A stretch of DNA of 64,000 nucleotides, taken from assembly GCF_040183065.1 (NCBI RefSeq), contig NC_091128.1:173559244-173623243 (forward strand). The letters run 5' to 3'. The position numbers and the translations under genes are program-made. Under the pieces are notes generated by a model. It did not search any database. It was given only the letters and a program-made list of their open reading frames with translations, and had not been told where the DNA came from. Each line of letters begins with the position of its first letter. Position 1 is the stretch's first letter. This document shows, piece by piece, positions 55,629 to 64,000 of this stretch. The stretch is from Periplaneta americana. Lineage: Eukaryota > Arthropoda > Insecta > Blattodea > Blattidae.

Positions 55629-56109
55629 GTGATGAATTAAAAACAGTATTACATGAATCACAAAATAATGGAATAATAATCACATAAAACCGTAGTGGTT
55701 GTAGTGATTAATCATTGTACAGAGTTTAAATATTGAAATGCAAAAACCATACATTAAATGGAAGACTAGAAGAACATGTGTGCAGCATAGATGCATGAAA
55801 ATAACATAGTTAAAATGGGTAAAGTTTTGCAGCAGTCATCACAACGCAAAATATGGGTAGCGTATTAAAAATCTGTAAGAATCAATAAAAACATTTAAGT
55901 AAGTGAAAAAGAAATGTAAAATATACAGAGCAAAGTGGAAATGTGTCCAATAAATGGAAAAATTACAAAATTGATCCCATGGAAGAATCCGATGCATCGT
56001 GGCCAGTTGCATGATGTTGACTGGTGCATTGACATATGAAAGAACCACATCATGATGTGAATGGTGGGGGATACATGTTGCAGCAAGAAGAGCTCCTATT
56101 GGCCGACTT

Positions 56110-56330
56110 GAATAAAGAAATTATTTAGATTAGGTAGTTGTTCATTAAGTAAAGAAGTATTATTACCGAGAAATTTAGCTATATAAAATTATTCGGCAAC
56201 TAAATTAATTTTCCCGTTGTTAATAGGTTTTAAGATTTGTAAAGCATCTGACATTTTCTGAAGTTCATGGTACAAGCACTTTGTGTTCTGACCTAATGTA
56301 ATTTTTGTATCATTCTTTAGGTTAATAAGA
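56110..56330 (-). pseudogene. Penelope GIY-YIG endonuclease tail, second copy
   Basis: The minus strand reads HELQKMSDALQILKPINNG across frame changes, then NNTSLLNEQLPNLNN. It parallels HELTGIEEALQVLKTINNH...LLNEQYPNSNN of the 16941-17510 ORF. The GIY and YIG strands are absent, since the fragment is cut near where LINE F starts. Confidence 0.65.
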
Positions 56331-56629
56331 CAGTTACTGACAGTTAATGGAGATGCACAAAGGCGGGAGTGCCACAGGGCTCCGTATTAGGACCACTACT
56401 TTTCTCTATCTACATTAATGACGTATCAAAGAACTTACAGTATTGCCGATATCACCTCTATGCCGACGACCTACAACTTTACATAATTCCAGACCCAATA
56501 TGATCAATGAATCGATTGACAAGTTAAATTGTGACCTAGCCACTGTCTCCACTTGGGCGGCCAATTTCGGACTCGCACTTAATCCAAGTAAGACTCAAGC
56601 CATAATCATTGGACATAAGCGTTTAGTTA

Positions 56630-57751
56630 CTTACTGACTTACAAATGGCTTTTAAGGAACCCGAAGGTTCATTGCCGCCCTCACATAAGCCCGCCAGCAG
56701 TCCCTATCCTGCGCAAGTTTAATCCAGTCTCTATCATCATACCCCACCTCCCTCAAATCCATTTTAATATTATCCTCCCATCTACGTCTCGGCCTCCCTA
56801 AAGGTCTTTTTCCCTCCGGTCTCCCAACTAACACTCTATATGCATTTCTGGATTCGCCCATACGTGCTACATGCCCTGCCCATCTCAAACGTCTCGATTT
56901 TATGTTCCTAATTATGTCAGGTGAAGAATACAATGCGTGCAGTTCTGTGTTGTGTAACTTTCTCCATTCTCCTGTAACTTCATCCCGCTTAGCCCCAAAT
57001 ATTTTCCTTAGCACCTTATTCTCAAACACCCTGAACCTATGTTCCTCTCTCAGAGTGAGAGTCCAAGTTTCACAACCATACAGAAGAACCGGTAATATAA
57101 CTGTTTTATAAATTCTAACTTTCAGATTTTTGGACAGCAGACTGGATGATAAGAGCTTCTCAACCGAATAATAACACGCATTTCCCATATTTATTCTGCG
57201 TTTAATTTCCTAAGATAGATAAACGGAGACATACTAGTATAGTAGATATTCGAACTTTCAGGGGTGCAGACTGTAATTCTGACCATTATTTGGTGATTGG
57301 AGAATTAAGAGAAAGATTATCAGTAGCCAAGCGAGTTGAGCAACAAGTTAATATTACTAAATTCAATATTTTGAAATTAAAGGACGAGGAAACTAAGCAA
57401 CATTATCAGGTCGAAATTTCAAATAGGTTTGCCGTATTAGCAAGTTCCGACGAAGTTGACAAAGAGTTAGATGTTAATAGCATGTGGGAAAATATCCGAG
57501 ACAATATCAAAATTGCAGCTGAACAGAGCATAGGTTATTATGAAACTAAGAAAAAGAAACCGTGGTTTGATGAAGATTGTTGCATGGTAGTAGAAAGAAG
57601 GAAACAGGCAAAATTGAAATTCTTACAGGATCCAGTTGAGGAGAAGAGAGATAATTATTTCAATGAAAGACGGGAAGCAAGTCGTACACTTAGGATTAAA
57701 AAGAGAGGTTACTTGAAGGAAAAACTGAATGAGGTAGAAACAAATAGTAAG
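56630..57751 (-). mobile_element. LINE D insertion with 5' inversion (twin priming)
   Basis: AAGCGTTTAGTTA flanks the insert (56617-56629 and 57752-57764), a 13-bp duplication inside LINE F. The minus-strand part (57210-56630) is the LINE D RT tail and ends with its TAAG-type tail. The other part (57211-57751) lies in opposite orientation. It encodes the end of the APE endonuclease (TFRGADCNSDHYLVIGELRE, catalytic SDH) and the connector. The RT core is deleted at the junction. This is the signature of twin priming. Confidence 0.92.
57225..57751 (+). pseudogene. LINE D endonuclease C-terminus and connector (inverted part)
   Basis: The open plus-strand frame starts RRHTSIVDIRTFRGADCNSD, continues HYLVIGELRERLSVAKRVEQ and KKKKPWFDEDC, then KRGYLKEKLNEVETNSK. 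SDHYLV holds the catalytic histidine of APE-type LINE endonucleases. The WFDEDC motif follows it in insect RTE/CR1-like elements. The frame fuses by chance with LINE F after 57752, giving a chimeric ORF to 58144 that is not a real gene. Confidence 0.85.
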
Positions 57752-58788
57752 AAGCGTTTAGTTAACTCCCTTAATAACAGTAATCTTTCAGTTGTTACCC
57801 TTAACAACACGCTAATCCCTTATTCATCTGTCGTAAAAAATCTTGGCTTCTTTTTTGATAATAATCTAAGTTGGAATTTTCAAGTTAAAGAAACGATAAA
57901 AAAAATCTGTCCCTCCATTCACTGTTTGAGTCGCTTGAGAAACTTCTTGCCCCAGCAACTAAAACTTACCCTAGTGCAAACCCTAGTAACGCCGCACTTC
58001 GATTATTGTGACGTTTTAAGTGACCTAAGTTCTGAATTGTCAGTCAAGTTACAGCGAGCTCAGAATATGTGCGTCAGATACGTGTGCAACATCCGACGGT
58101 ATGATCACATATCACCGTCCTTCGCAAGTCTCTCGTGGCTCTGACTTAAAGAACGTAGAACTTTACACTCTTTGTCTTTACTCTTTCGAATTCTGCACAC
58201 TTCAACACCAAATTACCTTTCGTCTCGTTTCTCTTATCTATACTCTAACCACGACGTAAATACCAGATCACTTATCTGTGGCACGCTAAGTATACCTCTT
58301 CATAGAACATCTTGTTATTCATCATCTTTTACAATATCCACCTCGCGTCAATGGAATTCCTTGTCACAAAGTATTAGGGGCTGCAAGACAATAAACACCT
58401 TTAAGAACAGCTTAAAAGATAACCTTATTAGCATTTCACTCCAATCATACTGATTTAAACTATCACTGACTACATTGTTACTTTTTTCTTTAGACATCAT
58501 CAGGATTGTGCTGTATTTTAATTGTCTCGTAATAATCTCTTTCTATTATCTAATATTATTTGAAATATATTAACATTCTATGTATTTTAGTTTAATTCTG
58601 CTACACAGTTTATTTCAATGTTTAATTAATAGTTCATAGTATTTTGTTTAATTTGTAAATAACTTTTGTATACATGTAACTCTCATCTAAATCAAATTGT
58701 TGGATTCTTTGTAAGTTCATGCATATGTATATACACTTTTTGCTGGTTGAGTGGAAGAGAAGGCCTTACGGCCTTAACTCTGCCAGCT

Positions 58789-58829
58789 AAAATAAATCAT
58801 TATTATTGTTATTATTATTATTATTATTG
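58789..58829. repeat. LINE F 3' AT-rich tail, (ATT)n
   Basis: AAATAAATCATTATTATTG followed by ATT units, at the end of the LINE F 3' UTR. Confidence 0.7.
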
Positions 58830-58934
58830 AAGGACTTTTATACTTATTTCATTTATATGCTAACTTGTCGGACCAATATGTTTTTTAAATACAAGCAAGT
58901 CAGTTAAAGTGAACCATTGGGAAGATATATGCAG

Positions 58935-59199
58935 CCACCACCGTGGCTCAGTCGGTTAAGGCACTTGCCTGCCGGTTTGAAGTTGCGCTCAGGAGTGGGT
59001 TCAATCCCCGCTTGGACTGATTACCTGGTTGGGTTTTTTCCGAGGTTTTCCCCAACCATAAGGTAATGCCAGGTAATCTATGGCGAATCCTCGGCTTCAT
59101 CTCACCAAATATTATTTCACTATCACCATCTCATCAACGCTAAATAACCTAGTAGTTGATACAGCGTCATTAAATAACCAACTAAAAAAAAAAAAAAAA
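58935..59199 (+). mobile_element. SINE B copy
   Basis: The head has CGTGGCTCAGTCGGTTAAGG (A box) and GGGTTCAATCCCC (B box). The body TGGTTGGGTTTTTTCCGAG is followed by poly(A) at 59184-59199. It is close to the copy at 46882. Confidence 0.9.
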
Positions 59200-59628
59200 G
59201 ATGTGTGCCACTTTGTGAGTCCTTGTGAATAATTATTCTGAAGTACTGATTGGAAATGGGCAGTACGAAAATTCTGCTGCTGTTGAAAATGAGCAGTACG
59301 AAAATCCTATTGCTGTGAAGTTCGTGCTGTGATTTGAGTTCGTTGTGTAAGAAATGCAAACACTGTAGAAATTCACTACCAGTTACATGACGTTAATTGG
59401 TCAAATGTTATCCAACCCCCCCAGAAAATTAAAACAGTTATGTTTAACTAAAAGAGTTGTGGCCACTGTTTTTTTTTTTTTTTGGTGGGAGGAGGGGGAC
59501 AGAAGAAGAGGTTGCTGTTTGATTTTCTGGGAGAAGAACCCACAATTAATGCTGTGACTTACTGACAAAATTATGGCAAGTAATAAATAAAAGATATGGC
59601 CTGTTTACTTTTGTCATCGTTTTCTTAT

Positions 59629-59664
<36 letters not shown>

Positions 59665-59695
59665 TCAGTTTAGAATGCCTTTTGACAATTAATTT
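59200..59695. other. Spacer with poly(T) and (TA)n
   Basis: Poly(T) at about 59468-59482 and TA repeats at about 59634-59661. No gene. Confidence 0.5.
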
Positions 59696-59699
59696 ACAG

Positions 59700-60420
59700 T
59701 CACTGATAAATGTATCGCACTGCACGATACCACTCCCCTCCATCTCTCCATAGGTCTTCTCCTAATTGTCTTCTTTCCATAGCTTCCAAAATGCTCTTTT
59801 TCCATGTTGTCATAGGTCTTCTTCTTTTTCTTCTTCTTGATGGGGTCCAATCATATGCCAACTTTGGTAATCTTTCCGTATTCAATTGCATCATATGCCC
59901 ATACCATATTAGTTGTTTTGTGAAAACATCCTCTACAATAATCATTCTTAACTTGCATTTCCTCTCTGATTATATCGTTTCTAATTCTATCTCTTCTTGA
60001 AATGCCTGCTGATCGTCTCTAATAATCCATTTCTAAGGCCAAAAATTTATTTTTGAATGCGTTTTGCAATTGCCAAGTTTCTGCCCCATATAAAGTTGTA
60101 CTTCTCACAATTGATTTATGAATTTTATGTTTAGTTTCAATTCTGATTTTGTTATCCCATAATACTTGATTAAGAGTGGATATTGCATATTTTCCTTTCT
60201 TCAAACGTTCTTTCCATATGGTTCCTTCCATCATCTGTGATTGTAACACCTAAATATTTGTATTTATTACTATATGTAATAACACCTTTATTTTCAATAA
60301 CAATACAATTACAATAACTCATGTAAGATAAGCTGCTTCGGTATTTCACTTGTTGTGTTGAACCATGCATCTTACAGCCCCTCCTCTACATGTAGTGTGG
60401 GGGTCACCACCACTATATGA
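59700..60420 (-). pseudogene. RTE-like LINE reverse transcriptase tail
   Basis: The minus strand, in two frames, reads YKYLGVTITDDGRNHMERTF, then STLNQVLWDNKIRIETKHKI and TTLYGAETWQLQ. It continues with KQLIWYGHMMQLNTERLPKL and RRKRRRPMTTWKKSILEAME. This is the RT tail with the YGAETW block of RTE/CR1-like LINEs, a different family from LINE D. It is frameshifted at least twice. Confidence 0.8.
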
Positions 60421-60673
60421 AGATAATAAATATTCATATTCATGTTCATAGCATCTTCCTTTCACTACGGTACTGAAAATAGTACCCCTGGATTATCTGG
60501 AGGGGGGTGGGACAACATGTTATCTGAAATGGTTCTGCTATCTTTAGTTCGGATAAATGATGTTTCACTGTATCGTGTATTAAACATTGTGGCTGATGCA
60601 AGGTATTCTTATACCTCAGTCCTCTTCACTGAATGTAAAGTTTATACACGGTGTGTAATGTGTTTCTTTGCAG

Positions 60674-60733
60674 GATGGAGATGTTATTGACCTGTGTCAA
60701 GTGAGTGAAGTGCGGGCAGGTACTCTACCAAAG
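60674..60733 (+). CDS. norpA: Phospholipase C beta, exon 2
   Basis: Between TTTGCAG (to 60673) and GTAAGT (60734), 60 bp in phase 0 encode DGDVIDLCQVSEVRAGTLPK, the next PH-domain strands, as in animal PLC beta (GDVIELCQV.DIRAG). The intron before it is 7.4 kb and the one after only 70 bp. Confidence 0.95.
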
Positions 60734-60803
60734 GTAAGTGTCACAATTTATGAGTGGATGTTTGAGAGAGAGGGCTCTGGCTAAATTTGCTGCTTTGTCA
60801 CAG

Positions 60804-60938
60804 AATGATCGGCTGCGACAAACACTTGCGGCACTTGGTGATGATGTAGAGCAGCGCATCCTCACCATCTGCAGTGGCACTGACTACATCAATATCAACT
60901 ATCAGAACGTTGTGTGCCCTGACGTACACACAGCTGGG
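60804..60938 (+). CDS. norpA: Phospholipase C beta, exon 3
   Basis: After a GTCACAG acceptor the exon encodes NDRLRQTLAALGDDVEQR, then ILTICSGTDYININYQNVVC and PDVHTAG. SGTDYININY is the conserved PH-domain segment of norpA-type enzymes. It ends before GTGAGT (60939) in phase 0. Confidence 0.93.
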
Positions 60939-60984
60939 GTGAGTTCTTATTGCATCAACCTCATGGCACTTCCTGTGCTGCAAT

Positions 60985-61245
60985 TATCATTGGTTATAAT
61001 AGTATGCTAGAGGCTATGCTCCAAGATGGATGTAAGTAAAGTTGAACAGCAGTCATACGTGAAAATTGGAGATCTTGGAACATCCTCCCTACTCGCCTGA
61101 CTTTGATCTCATTTCGCAATTGAAGAAGCGTTTCGATGAGAGGTGGTACACATAGACGAATCACACACGCAGTGCCTGCATCATTGTTGGCAAAGATGTG
61201 TGAAAGCCTTGGGGAATTATTTTGAAGGCTGTTAGCTGTGAGTAA
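60985..61245 (+). pseudogene. Mariner-type transposase C-terminal relic
   Basis: EHPPYSPDFDLISQLKKRFD and, in another frame, WQRCVKALGNYFEGC match the third-Asp region and the C-terminus of mariner transposases. Heavily decayed, in PLC beta intron 3. Confidence 0.65.
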
Positions 61246-61450
61246 TGTAAGTTATTTCCTTTTATGCATAATAAAACAATGATTTCTATTTACACATCTT
61301 TCAATTTCCCTTATCCATTGCCTTCTGTACCCGGACCCAATTTGCTGCTAGCATTGCGAAGCACATTTCAGTGGTCTTCAATCGTTTATAGTGAATTTAT
61401 ATTTCTGCAGCTATTCCTGTTCTGTTTGTTGCATGGCTGGTTGATGCTAG

Positions 61451-61530
61451 ATGTGGCAGGAAGGCTTGCGGAAGATCACGCACAACAATAAAATGATCAA
61501 CGTATGTGTTAACACCAGTGTGATGAAACA
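61451..61530 (+). CDS. norpA: Phospholipase C beta, exon 4
   Basis: After GATGCTAG, 80 bp encode MWQEGLRKITHNNKMINVCV, then NTSVMK plus two bases CA. It ends before a strong GTGAGT (61531). LWQEGLR.IT.N....NVC is the end of the PLC beta PH domain. The split codon (phase 2) becomes CAC, His, when joined to exon 5, giving the conserved K-H-W-M-R-L junction. An earlier GT at 61502 would break the frame. Confidence 0.88.
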
Positions 61531-61799
61531 GTGAGTACCTACATGATGGTCTCGTAATACAAGATTCTAACTAAGTACTTTGGAGCATGGGCTTATTGTT
61601 TCGCAAACTAGAGTTCATTCCACATTAGTGGGCGAGATTGAAGGATGTCTGTGTTTCCTGGGGTTTTTCCATTTCTCCGAACATTAAAAATTCTATTGCA
61701 TAAATTTTTCTCGTTACCAAACTTCCAGAACAGTCCTAGGGTCTACTCATATTCTAATTGGTTTTTTTTTTCTGGGGATAAAAAGGCGATCTATCCTGC

Positions 61800-62140
61800 A
61801 CCATGCCGTCGTGGTCTAAGGCATCCTGCCTAGGAATTGCGTTACGGAATGCGCGCTGATTCGAGTCCTCATGGGGGAAGAAATTTTCTCGTGAAATTTC
61901 GGCCAGTGTATGGGACTGATGCCCACTCATCATCGTGATGCACTTGGGGAGCTATGATAGGTAGCGAAAATTCTGTTTCGCAAACCAGCTATAACGGCTG
62001 GGGGATATCATCATGCTAACCACACGATACCTTCATACTGGTTGGATGATCGTCCACCTCTGCTTCGGCATGTGGACGTGAGACCAGCAGCCGGCTGGTC
62101 AGTCTTGGCCCTTCATGGGCTGTAGCATCACGGAAAAAGG
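61800..62140 (+). mobile_element. tRNA-derived SINE D
   Basis: The head CCGTCGTGGTCTAAGGCATC (A box) and GATTCGAGTCCTC (B box) folds roughly as a tRNA. The body GGGGGAAGAAATTTTCTCGT continues to about 62140. It is unrelated to SINE A and B. Target duplications were not fixed. It lies in PLC beta intron 4. Confidence 0.75.
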
Positions 62141-62732
62141 CTTTATGAACACGGTGCTCACCACATCATCTTGTTTTAGTGCCAAGACCATGAAAGCATA
62201 CAGCTCTACCTCCATGCCCATCATAGCATGTAATATATTATCTATACATATATGATTGTTTGTGTGTGTGTGTTTTTTTTATATCTTATTATTTCATTCT
62301 GTTCATTAGAAACACTTAAATCTTACAACAAATTGAACTTATTTATCCTAATTTCTGTGTAGACATTAAATGCAAACATAGGGATTTTTTCAAATCTCCT
62401 GTCCCTTTTTTTAATTAATCCCCTCCTTCCTGAATATTATACCCATAATGAATCATCTATGGTTTGAATATAGAAAGACTTCTGTCTGCTTCCTCTGTAA
62501 AAGAAGTTAGTGAGGTTTAAAAAGGGTGTGTCAGCTACTATGTATATTTGCGCCCTTATCTAAAATTCTTTAAAAAAACACATAAACACTACAACAAGCT
62601 GGTGTAAAAGAAATATAAACACACAAACTCTTGCTATTTCCTAAAATAAAATGATGTCATTTGTTTAATATAGAGCTAAATCTCCAGTATGTTGTTATAA
62701 GCAGGACTCGACCTGTCTGCTCTGATTCACAG
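62141..62732. other. End of PLC beta intron 4
   Basis: AT-rich intron sequence with a short (GT)n run near 62260. No further feature. Confidence 0.5.
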
Positions 62733-62868
62733 CTGGATGCGGCTTCGCTTTCTCACAGATTCTAAGGGGAAAATCCCAGTCAGAGTTGTGGCCCGGACGT
62801 TTACATCAGGCAGAAATGAGAAACATGTATACAAGTACCTGTCTGCTCTGGGACTCGCCAAAGGCAAG
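62733..62868 (+). CDS. norpA: Phospholipase C beta, exon 5
   Basis: After TGATTCACAG the exon completes the His codon and encodes WMRLRFLTDSKGKIPVRVVA, then RTFTSGRNEKHVYKYLSALG and LAKGK. This is the start of the EF-hand region. It ends before GTAATA (62869) in phase 0. The remaining EF-hand, catalytic X/Y, C2 and coiled-coil exons lie to the right of the window. A LINE C fragment sits about 100 bp after the donor. Confidence 0.94.
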
Positions 62869-62968
62869 GTAATAATTAATACCCACACATCAATGTGTTC
62901 CCCCCACTCCCAATGCCACCAGGTTGCCTTTCGACATTTTTGGCACAACTTTCCTGTTAACACTGGAA

Positions 62969-63257
62969 CTCTCTGCATCATAATCCACAGTTAATTCCCG
63001 ATTTACCACGAAAATCGTCTGTAGCTGCATTTAGATTGGCAACAGGCCATGATTGTTTGGCCAAACACCTGCATAGAATTGGAATATATCAGTCCCCTAA
63101 CTCCCCATTGTGCGACTTAAACCAAGAAATGGATTCGGAACACCTCAAAATATGTGCCTTCAGTGGCTGGCCATGATAATATCTTTGAAAAATATTGGAG
63201 TGCAAGAGGTCAAATGACTTTATTGTCAAACGCCTGACATTAGAAAACAACAACAAC
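62969..63257 (+). mobile_element. LINE C 3' fragment with 10-bp target duplication
   Basis: AACACTGGAA flanks it at 62959-62968 and 63258-63267. The insert is a 289-bp LINE C end nearly identical to 44636-44920: LPRKSSVAAFRLATGHDCLA-type knuckle region and a (CAAC)n tail. One extra base shifts the frame near 63157. Confidence 0.9.
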
Positions 63258-63267
63258 AACACTGGAA

Positions 63268-63945
63268 GACATCAGCAATGCTAGGAAATACCTAATGAGA
63301 TTTGATTATTAATTATTTATCATAATGACTTTACTACTATTCTTTATAACCTTAAAGTAAATATACTTCATCCTCTCCCCCTCCCTTACCTACCTACAGT
63401 TATTAGTAAACCAGTATTTTGCGAAGTTTAAATATTTATATTTCTATATTGTGTATGATATTATAGTCCAGATCAGCTTACTTAATACCCCAAGGGTGAA
63501 ACCTAACCATTTTTCCATTATTACTAAATATGCTAGTGAATTATAGTGATTTTCTAGCTCTCAGGTTGAATTTTCTTTTACCAACTTCGTTTCGAATTTC
63601 GGGTACTGACAAAAACTGCAACTGGCAGTTATTTTCTGTTATGTTGGTAGCAATGATTTCGGTTTACAGTAAAGCAAACTGATGAAAATGTAAGTAAGTA
63701 TATACATTTTTAGGTTAGGTCTCATGAATCGTAAACTCTTTACTCAAAGCAATAAATTTCATGTTGCCTCACAAAATAAATTGTAATATCAGATCATGCT
63801 AATCCTAATTACCAACATAATATGCGAGAAGTCCTGGAGGAAAATATACTATTTCATAAATAAATTATTGAACCATTTAGGAAACATCTCGCAACATAAA
63901 GATGAGATGTGGTAAATAAGCAAGACATTGTTATTGTTAACAATA

Positions 63946-63947
<2 letters not shown>
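63268..63947 (+). other. PLC beta intron 5, continuing off the window
   Basis: AT-rich, with no recognised feature. Confidence 0.45.

Positions 63948-63978
<31 letters not shown>
63948..63978. repeat. (ATT)n microsatellite
   Basis: About ten ATT units near the right edge. Confidence 0.85.
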
Positions 63979-64000
63979 AGTACATGACATTCAGATTTTA

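Larger units (their letters stand above)
56340..58453 (+). pseudogene. LINE F (Jockey/CR1-like) reverse transcriptase, interrupted
   Basis: The first block has the RT core [20 protein letters not shown] and [10 protein letters not shown] (YADD catalytic motif, about 56450), a frameshift, then NFGLALNPSKTQAIIIGHKRL. After the 56630-57751 insert it continues VNSLNNSNLSVVTLNN, SVVKNLGFFFDNNLSW, LVTPHFDYCDVL and RAQNMCVRYV. A TGA at 58142-58144 interrupts the frame. It then goes on to SRQWNSLSQSIRGCKTINTF and ends at 58453. The endonuclease is missing. The 3' UTR reaches an ATT-rich tail near 58828. Confidence 0.88.

Noticed and set aside
57290-58144. 284-codon plus-strand ORF as a single gene
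   Set aside because: It is a chance in-frame fusion of the inverted LINE D endonuclease part with the interrupted LINE F, joined at the target duplication.

Overview
The window is typical of a large, transposon-rich animal genome: AT-rich, intron-containing, with many 5'-truncated LINEs, tRNA-derived SINEs, mariner, pogo and hAT relics, MITEs, and ATT or TA microsatellites. The host genes fit an insect: a YKT6 SNARE, a CREBZF-type bZIP factor and a norpA-like phospholipase C beta. The repeat content suggests a hemimetabolous insect, most likely Blattodea (cockroach or termite). The species call is inference.

Host genes. (1) YKT6, + strand: its last two coding exons are at 7105-7275 and 10267-10404. 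The 3.0-kb intron between them holds a hAT relic, a SINE and a mariner copy. (2) CREBZF-like bZIP, - strand, 36549-37385: one intact 278-codon ORF without introns. (3) Two small phase-0 exons on the + strand (41205-41252, 41331-41399) look like the N-terminus of an unidentified protein. (4) Phospholipase C beta, norpA/PLCB4 type, + strand: the first five coding exons run from the ATG at 53076 to 62868 and splice in frame. The gene continues beyond the window. Its first intron (7.4 kb) is packed with nested transposons.

Mobile DNA, left to right. 1.3-5.3 kb holds two nested stacks: a LINE split by a TA-type DNA element that itself carries a second LINE, then a solo LTR split by a TIR element. 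5.9-13.3 kb has a MITE with internal tandem repeats, SINEs, a hAT relic and two mariners. 15.7-20.8 kb has a Penelope-like copy with inverted arms around a 93-bp satellite, a TTAA fold-back and a pogo/Tigger-type element with a nested element. 21-33 kb has LINE pieces, a hAT inside a TIR element, a TIR element with a seven-times iterated motif, a second tandem-repeat MITE, and LINE and SINE insertions with clear target duplications. 34-46 kb has fold-backs, a DD41D mariner-like element with 168-bp TIRs, a tRNA-SINE tandem array and an RNase H-bearing LINE. 46-52 kb is dominated by microsatellites and a compound ATT satellite. 53-63 kb has MITEs, a hAT with iterated motifs, a Penelope relic, a LINE interrupted by a twin-primed LINE, SINEs and further LINE pieces.

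No bacterial-style operon, CRISPR array or obviously novel enzymatic system is present. The most unusual signals are repeat architectures: iterated subterminal motifs, hammerhead-like cores, and satellites growing inside transposons. The host genes are spaced along the repeats and show no functional linkage. LINE families are named by letter (B, C, D, E, F) for cross-reference only.
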